From Lumnitzera littorea (taxonomy: Eukaryota; Streptophyta; Magnoliopsida; Myrtales; Combretaceae): 64,000 nt of DNA. Where the stretch lies: assembly GCA_024138015.1 (NCBI GenBank), contig JAMXBB010000004.1, forward strand, positions 110,757,443-110,821,442, in the 5' to 3' direction. Both the position numbers and the translations under genes were made by a program. Below are positions 22,405-35,279 of the stretch, one piece after another. Every line of letters begins with the position of its first letter. The stretch's first letter is position 1. Under the pieces are notes generated by a model. It had not been told where the DNA came from and made no database searches. It was given only the letters and a program-made list of their open reading frames with translations.

Positions 22405-25319
22405 AGTAGAATGTCAACCACTCAAACTCCACATCTAAGTACAATATCATAATAAAAAACTATTGTAACTCTACAGCTTAAATTATGAAAGAACTTTAAA
22501 TCATAAATTAGAGTCTCATAGCTTCAATAACAATTAAACCACTAAACTTAGTAACACGAGTCATATATGACTCCATAACCACAAAAGTTTAATAAATAAG
22601 CAATTATAATGAAAATAAACACAATCCTCAAGTCCACCCCTATAGCCACTCTACGACGCTCTAGCTCCATTATCAAAATAGTAATAATTTCTCTTTCCAT
22701 CATAGTAAAGATAGTCATATTTGAAATCCTCAGCATAAACCTCATCGTCAACCTCATAACATATCCATGCAACTGAAAAATAATAATCCCTTTATGATAA
22801 GCCAATGCCCAATACAAAATACCATATTCATGCGCATGAAACATAAAACCAATTAAGCACACATATACATACACATAAGTACCGCTATTAATGCAATAAG
22901 TAACAGTTTTAATCTTTCCATTTAGGTCCATAACTAATATAGTCCTAGTATTTTGAGACTTAAGGTTACTTACGATCCTAACACTCAATATATAATAATA
23001 CTACATAGGTATTAGTATTGAATCCTCCTTATCAACCAAGTGCCAAAATCATCCTAGATTTATCTACGTACTTTCAATATGGGACTTTACTAAGAATAGC
23101 GTCATGTAAAGATCGTTAGATATCTCACCAACACCATTGGACCTGATCAATGGATAGTCAAAGCACAACTAGCAACATAATTAAGTTCAAGTTTTAAATT
23201 AGTCCAATTTATATATACTAGTCTAACTCACAAATTCAGCAAACATATATCCCATACCTGGAGCTCTTATCTAAAAAAGATTTGATCCCATGCATCCTTA
23301 GCATCTGTTCAAAATATAAATGCTAGTTTTGTAGTTATTAAATTATGCAACTCAATACTTTTTTCCTTTAACTCAACTCTCTTCCCCATACTTTGAGCTT
23401 CCAAACCGAAATCTATGTAACTTTTCATATCTTTCCGTGATATATATACCAACTCATATACTCTTACGCAAACATAACATATTATATACATTATTTTATA
23501 TTATATTAAATGTATACATATATTATTTTATATTATACATATATTTAATATATATATATATATAACATTTATAATATATATATATGATTATGTATATTAT
23601 TTATTTATTCATTTCTCTTTTTCTTTTCTTTTTTTTTCATCTCGCTATCTCTTTTCACTACTCTCTCTCACACCATCCTCTCTCTCTCACACTATCCTTA
23701 TCCCTTCCCTACATTATACATATGCGTGCATGTCACCTTGCACATGCACATGGACACACTGCCTGACTGCACAACACACATACACACATTTACACCGCAC
23801 ACTCAACTGATACATACACAAACACATATTACGCATTGACAACACACACACACACACATGTTAATGTCGTACTTGACAAGCACACAAACATATACTTCAT
23901 ACACTCATCGCCTAACACATGATGGGAATCATGTTACTAGACTTCTGATCAACAGCCAAGCTTGAAGACTAAAGGGGTTAGCACGACGAATCCTTCTATT
24001 TCAACCAACCCTTACCAAGGCTAAGTACTTCGTTGTCTATTTTTCTGTAGTGTATCGAGTTGAAGACTACTTATTAGCACCGAACCGACCAATTACTCAA
24101 CATATTCCTTACCAAGAAGTCAAGGGAGAGACCCTAGACTAGCTAAGCCATTCCTACTAAGATAAGCTATCCGTCCATACATTTTATCTACGTTTGCTAA
24201 CGACTTCGCCACTGTAACATCAACACGTGTATAGTATCATGTGTAGAATTTATTGCACCAATGATTTTTTTTTCTTATATATTTATTTTTACCTTTTTGT
24301 ATCTTGTACATTACTTCCTTAAGAAGTGCTCTTTTTGTCTTTTCCTTTTTTTAGCAAGTTATCCTAACTTACAAGTATAAATACCCTTGCACTTGTAGCT
24401 GGAAAGAAGCAGATCATTCTTAATACACTTTTTCAGTACTTTTGTTCCTTGCGTAAATACTATTTACTTACTCTTGACAACACTCTTATCCTTTCTTTTA
24501 AGTAAGGTTAGGTGGCAAATAACCGCATCAGACCAATTCGTGCATCATATCGAATTGTGCTGTGAGTTCTCGAAAGTTCAATTAGTACGTCATATCCTCT
24601 AAAGCTATTCGTAAGTTTTGCTTACTGTTTCATTCTTCATTTTGCCCTTTCGTACTTTCCCCATTAATATATTTTTTTTCGAACTTTCTATAAGTTTGGA
24701 CCTATCTAACGACAGACATTATCTATTCCTAGTCACAGTTTGCACCAATATATTATGCACCACATTTACTGTACGCCATTTACATACACACAATGTACGT
24801 CGACACCTAAATTCATGCACATACACACCATATGTCGCTATACGACTACAACTGCATACACAATCACACACATTAAACAACACAAAGAATTATGCATACA
24901 CCCTTATACGTTATGCACTGCATACAAAAATCTGCATGTATACATATGTTCTTCGCAACGCACACAAACTCTAAATATAGAAAAGACAATAACTTATAAA
25001 ATTGTATAAAGAACTTTACTTGCATTTTGTTTCTTGGTGACCTAACACTTCAACAAGCGATTCTTGTGCTACTCCTTGATAAAGACATGATTTTCTTGAG
25101 CTTCCCGTTCTTAGATAAAAGAAAGACGAATTTCCTCAAATAACAAGTGATGACTTACCCTATTTTGATTATTCCTTTGCAAAACTCACTTTTTACTTGT
25201 TCTTAAGTGTTCTCCTTTAAGTTTTTGGTATGACACACAAAAAAATTGTATGAAATAGTGGGGAGGAAGAAAAATAACGTAGAGAATAATATGTAGGTTT
25301 AGACTTTCCCCTTGGACAN
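22405..25319. repeat. 2,915-bp tandem duplication, copy 1 (ends at the single N)
   Basis: Every block and open frame here recurs at +2,915 with no difference that I can see (for example 22548-22988 and 25463-25903 encode identical frames). Copy 1 ends at N 25319, the only ambiguous base in the window. Confidence 0.97.
23920..24744 (+). mobile_element. Solo LTR (~825 bp) inside the element B 3' LTR
   Basis: Absent from the corresponding place in the 5' LTR (about 47560-47600), where flanking CA-rich sequence is continuous. It begins TGATGGGAATC and ends TTTGCA, has a TATAAATA box at 24376-24383, and its length and layout resemble the element C LTRs (845-887 bp). No internal coding region is present. 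The target duplication is unclear. The duplicate copy is at 26835-27659. Confidence 0.7.
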
Positions 25320-28234
25320 AGTAGAATGTCAACCACTCAAACTCCACATCTAAGTACAATATCATAATAAAAAACTATTGTAACTCTACAGCTTAAATTA
25401 TGAAAGAACTTTAAATCATAAATTAGAGTCTCATAGCTTCAATAACAATTAAACCACTAAACTTAGTAACACGAGTCATATATGACTCCATAACCACAAA
25501 AGTTTAATAAATAAGCAATTATAATGAAAATAAACACAATCCTCAAGTCCACCCCTATAGCCACTCTACGACGCTCTAGCTCCATTATCAAAATAGTAAT
25601 AATTTCTCTTTCCATCATAGTAAAGATAGTCATATTTGAAATCCTCAGCATAAACCTCATCGTCAACCTCATAACATATCCATGCAACTGAAAAATAATA
25701 ATCCCTTTATGATAAGCCAATGCCCAATACAAAATACCATATTCATGCGCATGAAACATAAAACCAATTAAGCACACATATACATACACATAAGTACCGC
25801 TATTAATGCAATAAGTAACAGTTTTAATCTTTCCATTTAGGTCCATAACTAATATAGTCCTAGTATTTTGAGACTTAAGGTTACTTACGATCCTAACACT
25901 CAATATATAATAATACTACATAGGTATTAGTATTGAATCCTCCTTATCAACCAAGTGCCAAAATCATCCTAGATTTATCTACGTACTTTCAATATGGGAC
26001 TTTACTAAGAATAGCGTCATGTAAAGATCGTTAGATATCTCACCAACACCATTGGACCTGATCAATGGATAGTCAAAGCACAACTAGCAACATAATTAAG
26101 TTCAAGTTTTAAATTAGTCCAATTTATATATACTAGTCTAACTCACAAATTCAGCAAACATATATCCCATACCTGGAGCTCTTATCTAAAAAAGATTTGA
26201 TCCCATGCATCCTTAGCATCTGTTCAAAATATAAATGCTAGTTTTGTAGTTATTAAATTATGCAACTCAATACTTTTTTCCTTTAACTCAACTCTCTTCC
26301 CCATACTTTGAGCTTCCAAACCGAAATCTATGTAACTTTTCATATCTTTCCGTGATATATATACCAACTCATATACTCTTACGCAAACATAACATATTAT
26401 ATACATTATTTTATATTATATTAAATGTATACATATATTATTTTATATTATACATATATTTAATATATATATATATATAACATTTATAATATATATATAT
26501 GATTATGTATATTATTTATTTATTCATTTCTCTTTTTCTTTTCTTTTTTTTTCATCTCGCTATCTCTTTTCACTACTCTCTCTCACACCATCCTCTCTCT
26601 CTCACACTATCCTTATCCCTTCCCTACATTATACATATGCGTGCATGTCACCTTGCACATGCACATGGACACACTGCCTGACTGCACAACACACATACAC
26701 ACATTTACACCGCACACTCAACTGATACATACACAAACACATATTACGCATTGACAACACACACACACACACATGTTAATGTCGTACTTGACAAGCACAC
26801 AAACATATACTTCATACACTCATCGCCTAACACATGATGGGAATCATGTTACTAGACTTCTGATCAACAGCCAAGCTTGAAGACTAAAGGGGTTAGCACG
26901 ACGAATCCTTCTATTTCAACCAACCCTTACCAAGGCTAAGTACTTCGTTGTCTATTTTTCTGTAGTGTATCGAGTTGAAGACTACTTATTAGCACCGAAC
27001 CGACCAATTACTCAACATATTCCTTACCAAGAAGTCAAGGGAGAGACCCTAGACTAGCTAAGCCATTCCTACTAAGATAAGCTATCCGTCCATACATTTT
27101 ATCTACGTTTGCTAACGACTTCGCCACTGTAACATCAACACGTGTATAGTATCATGTGTAGAATTTATTGCACCAATGATTTTTTTTTCTTATATATTTA
27201 TTTTTACCTTTTTGTATCTTGTACATTACTTCCTTAAGAAGTGCTCTTTTTGTCTTTTCCTTTTTTTAGCAAGTTATCCTAACTTACAAGTATAAATACC
27301 CTTGCACTTGTAGCTGGAAAGAAGCAGATCATTCTTAATACACTTTTTCAGTACTTTTGTTCCTTGCGTAAATACTATTTACTTACTCTTGACAACACTC
27401 TTATCCTTTCTTTTAAGTAAGGTTAGGTGGCAAATAACCGCATCAGACCAATTCGTGCATCATATCGAATTGTGCTGTGAGTTCTCGAAAGTTCAATTAG
27501 TACGTCATATCCTCTAAAGCTATTCGTAAGTTTTGCTTACTGTTTCATTCTTCATTTTGCCCTTTCGTACTTTCCCCATTAATATATTTTTTTTCGAACT
27601 TTCTATAAGTTTGGACCTATCTAACGACAGACATTATCTATTCCTAGTCACAGTTTGCACCAATATATTATGCACCACATTTACTGTACGCCATTTACAT
27701 ACACACAATGTACGTCGACACCTAAATTCATGCACATACACACCATATGTCGCTATACGACTACAACTGCATACACAATCACACACATTAAACAACACAA
27801 AGAATTATGCATACACCCTTATACGTTATGCACTGCATACAAAAATCTGCATGTATACATATGTTCTTCGCAACGCACACAAACTCTAAATATAGAAAAG
27901 ACAATAACTTATAAAATTGTATAAAGAACTTTACTTGCATTTTGTTTCTTGGTGACCTAACACTTCAACAAGCGATTCTTGTGCTACTCCTTGATAAAGA
28001 CATGATTTTCTTGAGCTTCCCGTTCTTAGATAAAAGAAAGACGAATTTCCTCAAATAACAAGTGATGACTTACCCTATTTTGATTATTCCTTTGCAAAAC
28101 TCACTTTTTACTTGTTCTTAAGTGTTCTCCTTTAAGTTTTTGGTATGACACACAAAAAAATTGTATGAAATAGTGGGGAGGAAGAAAAATAACGTAGAGA
28201 ATAATATGTAGGTTTAGACTTTCCCCTTGGACAA
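25320..28234. repeat. 2,915-bp tandem duplication, copy 2
   Basis: Same sequence as 22405-25319. It continues without a break into the rest of the LTR and the internal region, so copy 2 carries the natural right flank and copy 1 the natural left flank. Confidence 0.97.
26835..27659 (+). mobile_element. Second copy of the solo LTR, within duplication copy 2
   Basis: Exact positional counterpart of 23920-24744 at +2,915; TATAAATA at 27291-27298. Present only because the surrounding block is duplicated. Confidence 0.7.
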
Positions 28235-28429
28235 GTTCATCCTTGGTACTTAAAGCCTATTTACATGCCATGCCGATAACTAAATCTTTTCTCATGGCAA
28301 TATCGCCCCTAATATTTAATATCTATTTACATGCCATACTGATAATTGGAAATAATAAATCATTTATTTCCCTTTATTCCCTTAATTTAATTTATTTATT
28401 TGACTTAGATTTTACAGTTTTTCCTCCCT

Positions 28430-29740
28430 TAACAAAACTTTCGTCCTCGAAAGTTTACACACTTAAGTTCTTAAATAGATCTAGATACTTGCTCTCGATC
28501 TCCTCCTCAAGCTCCTAGATTGCCTCTCTTTTTGATTGGTTCAACCACTAAACTTTGATATAAGGAATAGCCCTTCTCCTTAGTTGTTGCACTTTAGTAT
28601 TGACTATCCTTATTGGCCATTATACCACCGACATGTCCGGCTGCAACTCTAGTGACTCTAAATCTATTATGTGCATGTACGGTTCTTGCAAATCTTTTCT
28701 TTGATTCTATAAGGGCATATATACCTCAATTTCAACTTACTCCTCAAACTGAATCTGACCACACTCTTAACTAGGGAAACTTTCAGTAGTACCTCTTTGC
28801 CTACCTGGAACTCTAAAGGGTGATGTTGCCTATCAACATAACTCTTTTGTTTACTTTAGGCAATTTACATTCTCTGACAAATTCACCTAATCTTATCCAT
28901 TGCCTCCTGCACCAAGTTCAATCCCGTTAACTGTCTCTCACCTACTTCGTCCTAATGAAAAGGAGATTTGCACTTCTGACCAGGAGATTTGCACTTCTGA
29001 CCGTATAGCACTTCAAATGGGGCCATTTGAATGGTAGCTTGGTAGCTATTATTATAAGCGAACTCTACTAAGGCTAAATGTTCATCTTAATACCCGCCGA
29101 AGTGAAGTGTGCATGCTCTTAACAAATCCTATAAAATTTGAATAATATGTTCTGATTGAACATCTGCCTATGGATGGAAAGTAATACTAAACCAGAGTTT
29201 AGTACCTAAAGCTTTCTATAGACTTGTCTAGAAGTGACTAATAAACCGAATGTCCCTATCAGATGTGATAAACATTGATACCTCATGTAATCTCATTACC
29301 TCTTAAATATACAAGTTGACAAGCTTTCCTAATTAATACTTAATGTTTATAGGGATGAAGCGTGCAAACTTGGCCAATCTATCTACTATTACCCACATAG
29401 CATTATGTTTCACCAAAGTTTTAGGTAAAGTAGTAACGAAGTCTATGGTTAAATGCTTTTACTTCCATTTTGGTACTGGTGAAGGCTGTAACTCACTGGC
29501 CTGCCTTTGATGCTCGGTTTTAATTAGCTGATATGTCTGACATCTAGACACATACTTAACTATTTCTCTCTTCATATTGTTCCACCGATAATGATCTTTT
29601 AAGTCTTTATACATTTTTGTGCGCCCCCCCCCCCCCCCCCCGGATGAATGGAATAGGTGGAGTAGTGCGCTTCTTTCAAAATCTCACTTCTCAAACTCAG
29701 TTGTATTGGCACACATAGTCTGCCCTTAAACCTCATAAAT
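28430..29740 (-). pseudogene. Element B integrase, broken
   Basis: The N-terminal zinc-binding region can be followed at about 29700-29500 (EAHYSTYSIHPGG, then a MKREIVKYVSRC block), but is interrupted by an 18-base G run (minus strand) at 29624-29641. Downstream, the catalytic core and C-terminus are readable only in short shifted pieces. The frame ends near 28450 with a FEDES-type terminus and a purine tract before the LTR. Confidence 0.7.
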
Positions 29741-29749
29741 CTCTCAACA

Positions 29750-30540
29750 TTTACTGTAAAGTTTGGAGCTTTCCCCACTCCTATCTTGCCCCTAATCTCT
29801 TAGATCCCTTGGTCTTCTAGCTATGCAGCTTTAATTTGATCTATCAAGGTAGACTATATCCTTAAACTTGCTAATCTAGCCCCAACCTCTCTAGTCAACA
29901 CCTCTAACTCAAGTCAGTGTATTTGCTCAAGTAATGTTCTTTAAGTAGTGATCAAGCTGGCCAAATTTCCTTGTCTTTTGCTACTCAAGGCATCAATTAC
30001 CACATTGGCTTTACTTGAGTGGTACTGAATATCTAGGTCATAGTCTTTGATCAACCCTAGCCAATGCCTTTGTCTCATATTTGAGTCTCTTTGAGTGAAG
30101 AAATACTTGAGGCTCTTATGATCCGTGTACACCTTGTACCTCTCTCCTACTAGGTAGCGTCTCCAAAGCTTTAATGCATGTACCGCAGCTACCGATTCTA
30201 GGTCATGAATTGGGTAATTCTTCTCATATGGTTTAAGTTGGTGAGAAGTATATGCTATCGCCTTACCATTTTACATAAGAACACACCCTAACCCTTATAT
30301 GGAAGCATCATTGTAATGACAGACTCTTCCCTACTATGGGTTAAGGTTAGTATTAGAGCCATCGTTAATATGTCCTTTAATTGCTGGAAGCTTACTTCAC
30401 AACTGTCATTCAATATGAACTTTAACCCTTTTTAAGTCAACCTAGTCAAAGGAGTTGCAATCTTAGAAAATCCCTCTACAAACTTTCAATAATAACTGGC
30501 TAACCCAAGAAAACTTTTGACCTCTAACATGATAGTAAGT
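29750..30540 (-). pseudogene. Element B RNase H and connection, broken
   Basis: The stretch at 29941-30132 reads [20 protein letters not shown] then a DALSSK end, the C-terminal RNase H block conserved in Del/Tekay elements, including the catalytic Asp of TDHKSL. The upstream part (30140-30540) is interrupted by stops. Confidence 0.8.
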
Positions 30541-30545
30541 CTAGG

Positions 30546-31355
30546 CTACTCAACCACTATCTTTATTTTCTCTAGGTCCACAACTATACCATCTTGATCT
30601 ACTATATGACCCAAGAAAGCTACCTTTTCTAACCAAAAGTAACACTTGCTAAACTTAGCATAAAGCCTTTCCTCTCTGAACTTCCCTAATACAATCCTTA
30701 AGTGCTCTTCATGCTTTTCTCTGTTCTTAGAGTAAATGAAGATGTCGTTAACAAAAACAACGACAAACTTATCAAGGTACTCTTTGAATACTCGATTCAT
30801 GAGGTCCACGAGCATCGTTGATGCATTTGTTAAACCGAAAGGCATCACTAGAAATTCATACAATCCATACCTGGTTCTAAAAGCTATCTTCTCTACATTT
30901 TCGACCCTAACCTTCAACTGATAATACCTTGAGCATAAGTCTATTTTAGAAAAGATTTGTGCACCTTGCAACTAATAGAAGAGGTCATCAATCCTTGGAA
31001 GGGGGTACTTGTTTTTTATCGTGACCTGGTTTAACTCCCAATAGTCGATGTACATTCGCAAACTTCCATCCTTCTTCTTTACTAACAGTATCGGAGCACC
31101 CTAAGGTGACGAGCTGGGCCTAATAAAGCCTTCATCTTATAGTTCTTGCAACTGTTTCTTTAGCTCCACTAACTCAGTAGGAACCATTAGGTAAGCCAGT
31201 TTCAAAATAAGTTTCGTCCCTAGAACTAGATCAATTCTGAATTCAACCTCCTTGTAAGGTGGAATACCCAACAAGTCTTCAAGGAATACATCTGAATACT
31301 CTTGTATTACCGGTGTCATATATAACTTCAACTCAATCTTATTCGCTTCTGCCAC
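30546..31355 (-). pseudogene. Element B reverse transcriptase, broken and catalytically mutated
   Basis: 31137-31355 holds the N-terminal part (EYSDVFLEDLLGIPP, then EVEFRIDL). 30546-30971 holds the palm: FSKIDL with the first catalytic Asp, [11 protein letters not shown], and FVND at 30744-30755 where the family has a Tyr/Phe-x-Asp-Asp box. The Asn replaces one catalytic Asp, so the enzyme would be inactive even without the stops between the pieces. Confidence 0.85.
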
Positions 31356-31508
31356 TATGGTCGCTATAGTAAGCCTTTCTCATAACTCATATAAAATACA
31401 TTGAGTCGACCTTTGAGCTTTTATTCTATAATTGAAAGGTGCTCCTCCTAAGGGTTGAAAGAACACTACTTAATTATAATAATCGAGTGTATCATAGTGC
31501 TTTGCTAG

Positions 31509-31800
31509 CTAATCCATCCCCAAAATGACTTCAAAATCTGATAGCTCTAACACCAACAAGTCTGCCGCTAAAACCCTTCCTTCAACCATTATCTTCACAT
31601 CTTTACAAATTTGATTTAAAACCATTCCACTCCCTAGAGGGGTATTAACAGCCAAACAAGTATCCAAGACAGAAACATGTAAACCACATACACATACAAA
31701 AGACTCAACTACACACGAGTGGGAAGCACCAATATCAAAAAGTACATAAACACCATGGGCTTGGATAAGGAGCATACCTGCCATAGTGTCTATGTCATAG
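31509..31800 (-). pseudogene. Element B aspartic protease fragment
   Basis: A 91-residue open stretch with LFDIGASHSCV, the active-site loop (Asp-Ile-Gly-Ala where D-S/T-G-A is usual), then GRVLAADLLVLELSDFEVIL and GMD, the conserved C-terminal half. The hydrophobic replacement at the second active-site position would impair catalysis. Confidence 0.82.
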
Positions 31801-33108
31801 GTGGCGTCTACTGAGGACGAATTACCTTGGGAACTACCTAAGGTCTCATAACTGGTTTTCCCTGGGCTGCTTGGCTCCCTATATCCTTACAATCTGCCAT
31901 ACGATGTCCTCTCTAGCTGCATCTATAACAAAAACCTTAGTGTAGAATGATAAACTCTTTATAATCCTTACTCACATGTCTAGTCTTCCCATACAGAAAG
32001 CACACTCTCGTTACCTACTTACAAGTTGAAACCTCATGAGGCCTGAAACATCATGTATACTTCGCAATTGGTGCAGTCGCTCTAGTCTAAATAGGTATTG
32101 GTAGTGCCATAGGTTTAAACTGCACCATCATTAGCTTGTCTTTACCCTCTCTAATAATTACCCTAGGACTGGCTTCTTTACTCTGTCTAGCCTTAATACC
32201 ATATAACCTGGCATAGGCCTTTTCCTTAGGGCCACCCTCGCCCTACGAGCTAACTGTTTTTTCTTCCTCTTCATAAGTTGCTCTAAACACTTCATCTTAT
32301 TAATTGCTGCTGCATAAGCTATGAGCTGAAAGGTTGCAACCTTCACTTGCAACTCAAACTCCAACTCGTGAATGAATTTGTTAATCCTCGACTGCTCATT
32401 GCTCTTAGAAGCTTTGGGTATAAAATGTGCCAACTGATCCAACTCTACCTCATAAGCCGCCATAGTCTTAGCCCCTTACTGAAGTATCGGGTATGCCACC
32501 TGCATCTGCTCTCTCACACTAAAGGGAATGAAGTGCTCAAAAAACCTGCCCTTAAACCTCTCTTAAGTCAAAGCCCCCACCTTAGGCTCTGTGCATGGGG
32601 CGCCATCCCACTATTTCAATGCATCTCCTTTCGGCATGAAAGATGTATAGTCTAGTTTCTTATCATTCGAAACCTTAGCCATGGCAAAAGCTTTCTCTAT
32701 CTAACTGATCTACTCTTCAGCAGCAATGATGTCATTAGGCTTAGGGTCAAGCTCCTTAGCCACTTTAAAGAAACAGTCCATCCCTGGCTGTCGGACCGCT
32801 TGCTTCTCCTAACACTAAGCATTAGCATTAACCTGGATCATCTACATGTCTTGTCTAATCTACTCTTGCTGCTAAACCATAGTACCCACTAAATTGTTCA
32901 TGGCATTCAGTAACTGCACCACATTAACCTCCATAAGCTTGTACCCCTGCTAGCCCTGCTAATCCTGCTGCCTTTGTGCACCAAATAATCCATAACCTCC
33001 CCGAGCTCTCTAACCTTCCTATACATTCTGATTTCCCTGAGCGTCTTGCTCTTTAGTTGGGTAGTCCTAAGGTTAAGAAGAACTTGAACTCGCTCTTTTA
33101 GGTAACAT
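31801..33108 (-). pseudogene. Element B gag, broken
   Basis: The probable start codon is at 33108 (MLPKRASSS). 32158-32463 carries the end of the gag domain (YEVELDQLAHFIPKA, then INKFIHELEFELQVKVATF). A Cys-rich zinc-knuckle region lies near 31900-32060 in altered form. Multiple TAG/TAA stops fall at apparent Gln and Trp codons. Confidence 0.78.
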
Positions 33109-33345
33109 CCTAATGATGAAAACACAAACAACCAACTAACAGAAAGTTAAGAGATATGTAGACAGAAGAATCAATAAATAACAAGGCAATAGGAAATACT
33201 AGGAGGAAATAAGATAACTTGAAGTCAATACTTAAACACTTGATAGATTATTCCCACATTCAAGCCTAACCCTTCAACTATCCCCCTCTCATACCTTACC
33301 ACCTATAAGTCATCATTCTTACTCCCTTAGAGATCTTTAACCTAA

Positions 33346-33360
33346 GTTTTAATATCACCA
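33346..33360 (-). other. Element B degenerate primer-binding site
   Basis: Minus strand TGGTGATATTAAAAC, five bases after the LTR end. It resembles the initiator-Met tRNA site TGGTATCAGAGC with an indel and C-to-T/G-to-A-type changes. Position supports it more than sequence. Confidence 0.5.
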
Positions 33361-33365
33361 AAAGC

Positions 33366-34186
33366 TGTAACACCTCGGAACTTAAGATGCTACAACTCTG
33401 CCATATGTTGACCCTGGAGTCAAAGATGCTAAGGCATACTAGGATTTGTGTACTTGTTATAAATCACAATTTTCAATAAATTTACCAACTCATAATTGAT
33501 AACCTCAAATATGCCATTGAAGCAGGATGTCAACTACTCAAACTCTACAACCAATTGCAATAACATAATCGAAAATTGTCGTAACTCCACAACTTAAATC
33601 ACAAAAGTACTCTAAATCATAAATTGGAGTCTCATAGTTCTGACAACAGTTAAACCACTAAACCTAACAATAGGAGTCACAGACGACTCCATAAACACAT
33701 AGGTCTCATAAATAGGCAATTACAATGAAAATAAACACAATCCTCAAGTTTACCCCTACAGCTACTCTTCAATGCCTCAGCTCCATCATCATAATAGTAA
33801 TAATTTCCCTCCTCATCATAGTAAAGATAGTCATATATAAAATCCATAACATAAACCTCATCATTTACTTCGTAACCCGTCCCTGCAATTAAATAATAAT
33901 AATCCCTGTAGGGTGAGCCAATACTCAATACAAGATACTATACACATGCGCATGAAACACAAACCCAGTTAAGTACATATACACAAGTACCACTATTAAT
34001 GCAGTGACAGTTTCAATCTTTCCATTTAGGTCTACAACCAACACAGTCCCAATGTCCTAAAACTTAGGGTTACTCTTGACCCATAATACGCAATATATAA
34101 TAATACTATATAGGTATTGGTGTTAAGTCCTCTCTAACACCCAAGTGCCAAAACCATCCTAGATCTGCCTAGTTCCTTTCAGTACA
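33366..34186 (-). repeat. Element B 5' LTR, PBS-proximal part
   Basis: Begins at TGTAACACC (plus strand) and aligns in order with 22255-23090. It is cut at 34186 by element C; the remainder resumes at 46823. Bases 34182-34186 (GTACA) are the left target-site copy for C. Confidence 0.85.
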
Positions 34187-35073
34187 TGATAAGCTGCTGA
34201 CTACTGGTCATCTTACTCGTACACGACTCCAAGGCCTCCAATATCTCACTCGAAGAATTCTCTCTTGTCAACTTACCAATGATGAGAAACTCTATGTAAA
34301 ACAAGGATGGCTAAATTCCTTAATAGCTCTGGAAGGTTACACCCTGCTCTGTTTTCTCCTTCTTGTACGGAGTGATCCAACCTCTAGTTGCTAAGAGATT
34401 CATGCCGAATGACGAGACATTCTCCTCTGTGTCGTGGACTTTTCTTTTTCCTTCAACCAATACTTACTACATCCCTTTCTCATCTTGGCAAACCCTGATG
34501 CCACCGTACCTTTGTTCCATTCAATTGCTGTGCCTAGAGAATCTTTGTACAAAATTAATGTTGCATTGCTAGCTGTGTCTTTCATCTGACATTGTATTAT
34601 TTTTCCATTTTTGTCTTTTGTCATTTTTACCTTTTTTCGTATGTACTAAGTATCCCCTTTTTGTGTATGCCTTTTTTGTAATTTCTTTATTTATGATGTT
34701 GCCCTAAAAACTTATTATAAATAGTCCCTTCTCCTTGTAGTCGGAATCATCTTACTTGACAAAAAAACCATGAGTATATTGTTCTTGTGAGACAACCTCT
34801 TTAAGTCCATTTTTCATACATTCTTATCTAATCTTGTCAAGTAGCTCAAGATTAGTAGCGAATAGACCTTAGCATTTGCTTGTGTGTCATATTAAGTGAA
34901 ATGCCAAGTTGTGTGGTGTTCAAAGGTAGGTCATATCCTCCGAACAACTTTACGTCAACTACTCTGGTAAGTTTGTTGACTTACTCACTCTAAGTTTCTT
35001 TGATATTTCGAAGGACTCATTAATTTTAATTTGTTACGGTAAATCCTAGTGATAATTGAGCTCCTAAACATAT
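34187..35073 (+). repeat. Element C 5' LTR
   Basis: Starts TGATAAGCTGCTGAC and aligns throughout with 45973-46817. It contains a TATAAATA promoter box at 34716-34723, matched at 46501-46508 in the partner. The end near 35073 is blurred by AT-rich changes where the partner ends ATACCA. Confidence 0.83.
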
Positions 35074-35083
35074 TATATAATCC

Positions 35084-35095
35084 CAGTATCAACGC
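35084..35095 (+). other. Element C degenerate primer-binding site
   Basis: CAGTATCAACGC, 8 of 12 matches to the initiator-Met type site TGGTATCAGAGC, about 10 bases after the LTR. Confidence 0.5.
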
Positions 35096-35279
35096 TTGAG
35101 TTTGAGGTTAAGAGCTATGTGGTGATAGTCCTTACTAGTTTGCTGTTTGAGATGCTCTATTTTCATTTGGAAGAATTGAGCAAGTTCACAGTTTATGTGG
35201 TATTTGTATGTATGTAAGGATTTCTTGTGTGAAGAGTATTTTCTGAAGCTTATTCTTTATGAGAATGATGAATCCAAGT

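Larger units (their letters stand above)
22255..28416 (-). repeat. Element B 3' LTR, enlarged by a solo LTR and a tandem duplication
   Basis: The 5' terminus TGTAAA (minus) is at 28416, immediately after the purine tract. The other end, at 22255, matches the 5' LTR end at 33366 with a small deletion. Subtracting the 2,915-bp duplication and the ~825-bp solo LTR leaves about 2.4 kb, close to the ~2.3 kb total of the split 5' LTR. Confidence 0.82.

Noticed and set aside
22548..22988. 146-codon minus-strand open frame, repeated at 25463-25903
   Set aside because: Inside the element B LTR; the second occurrence is only the 2,915-bp duplication, and the frame is not kept in the 5' LTR (33677-33928 is shorter and altered).
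29624..29641. C18 run as a regulatory or G-quadruplex element
   Set aside because: A single homopolymer inside decayed integrase; error or slippage is the simpler explanation.
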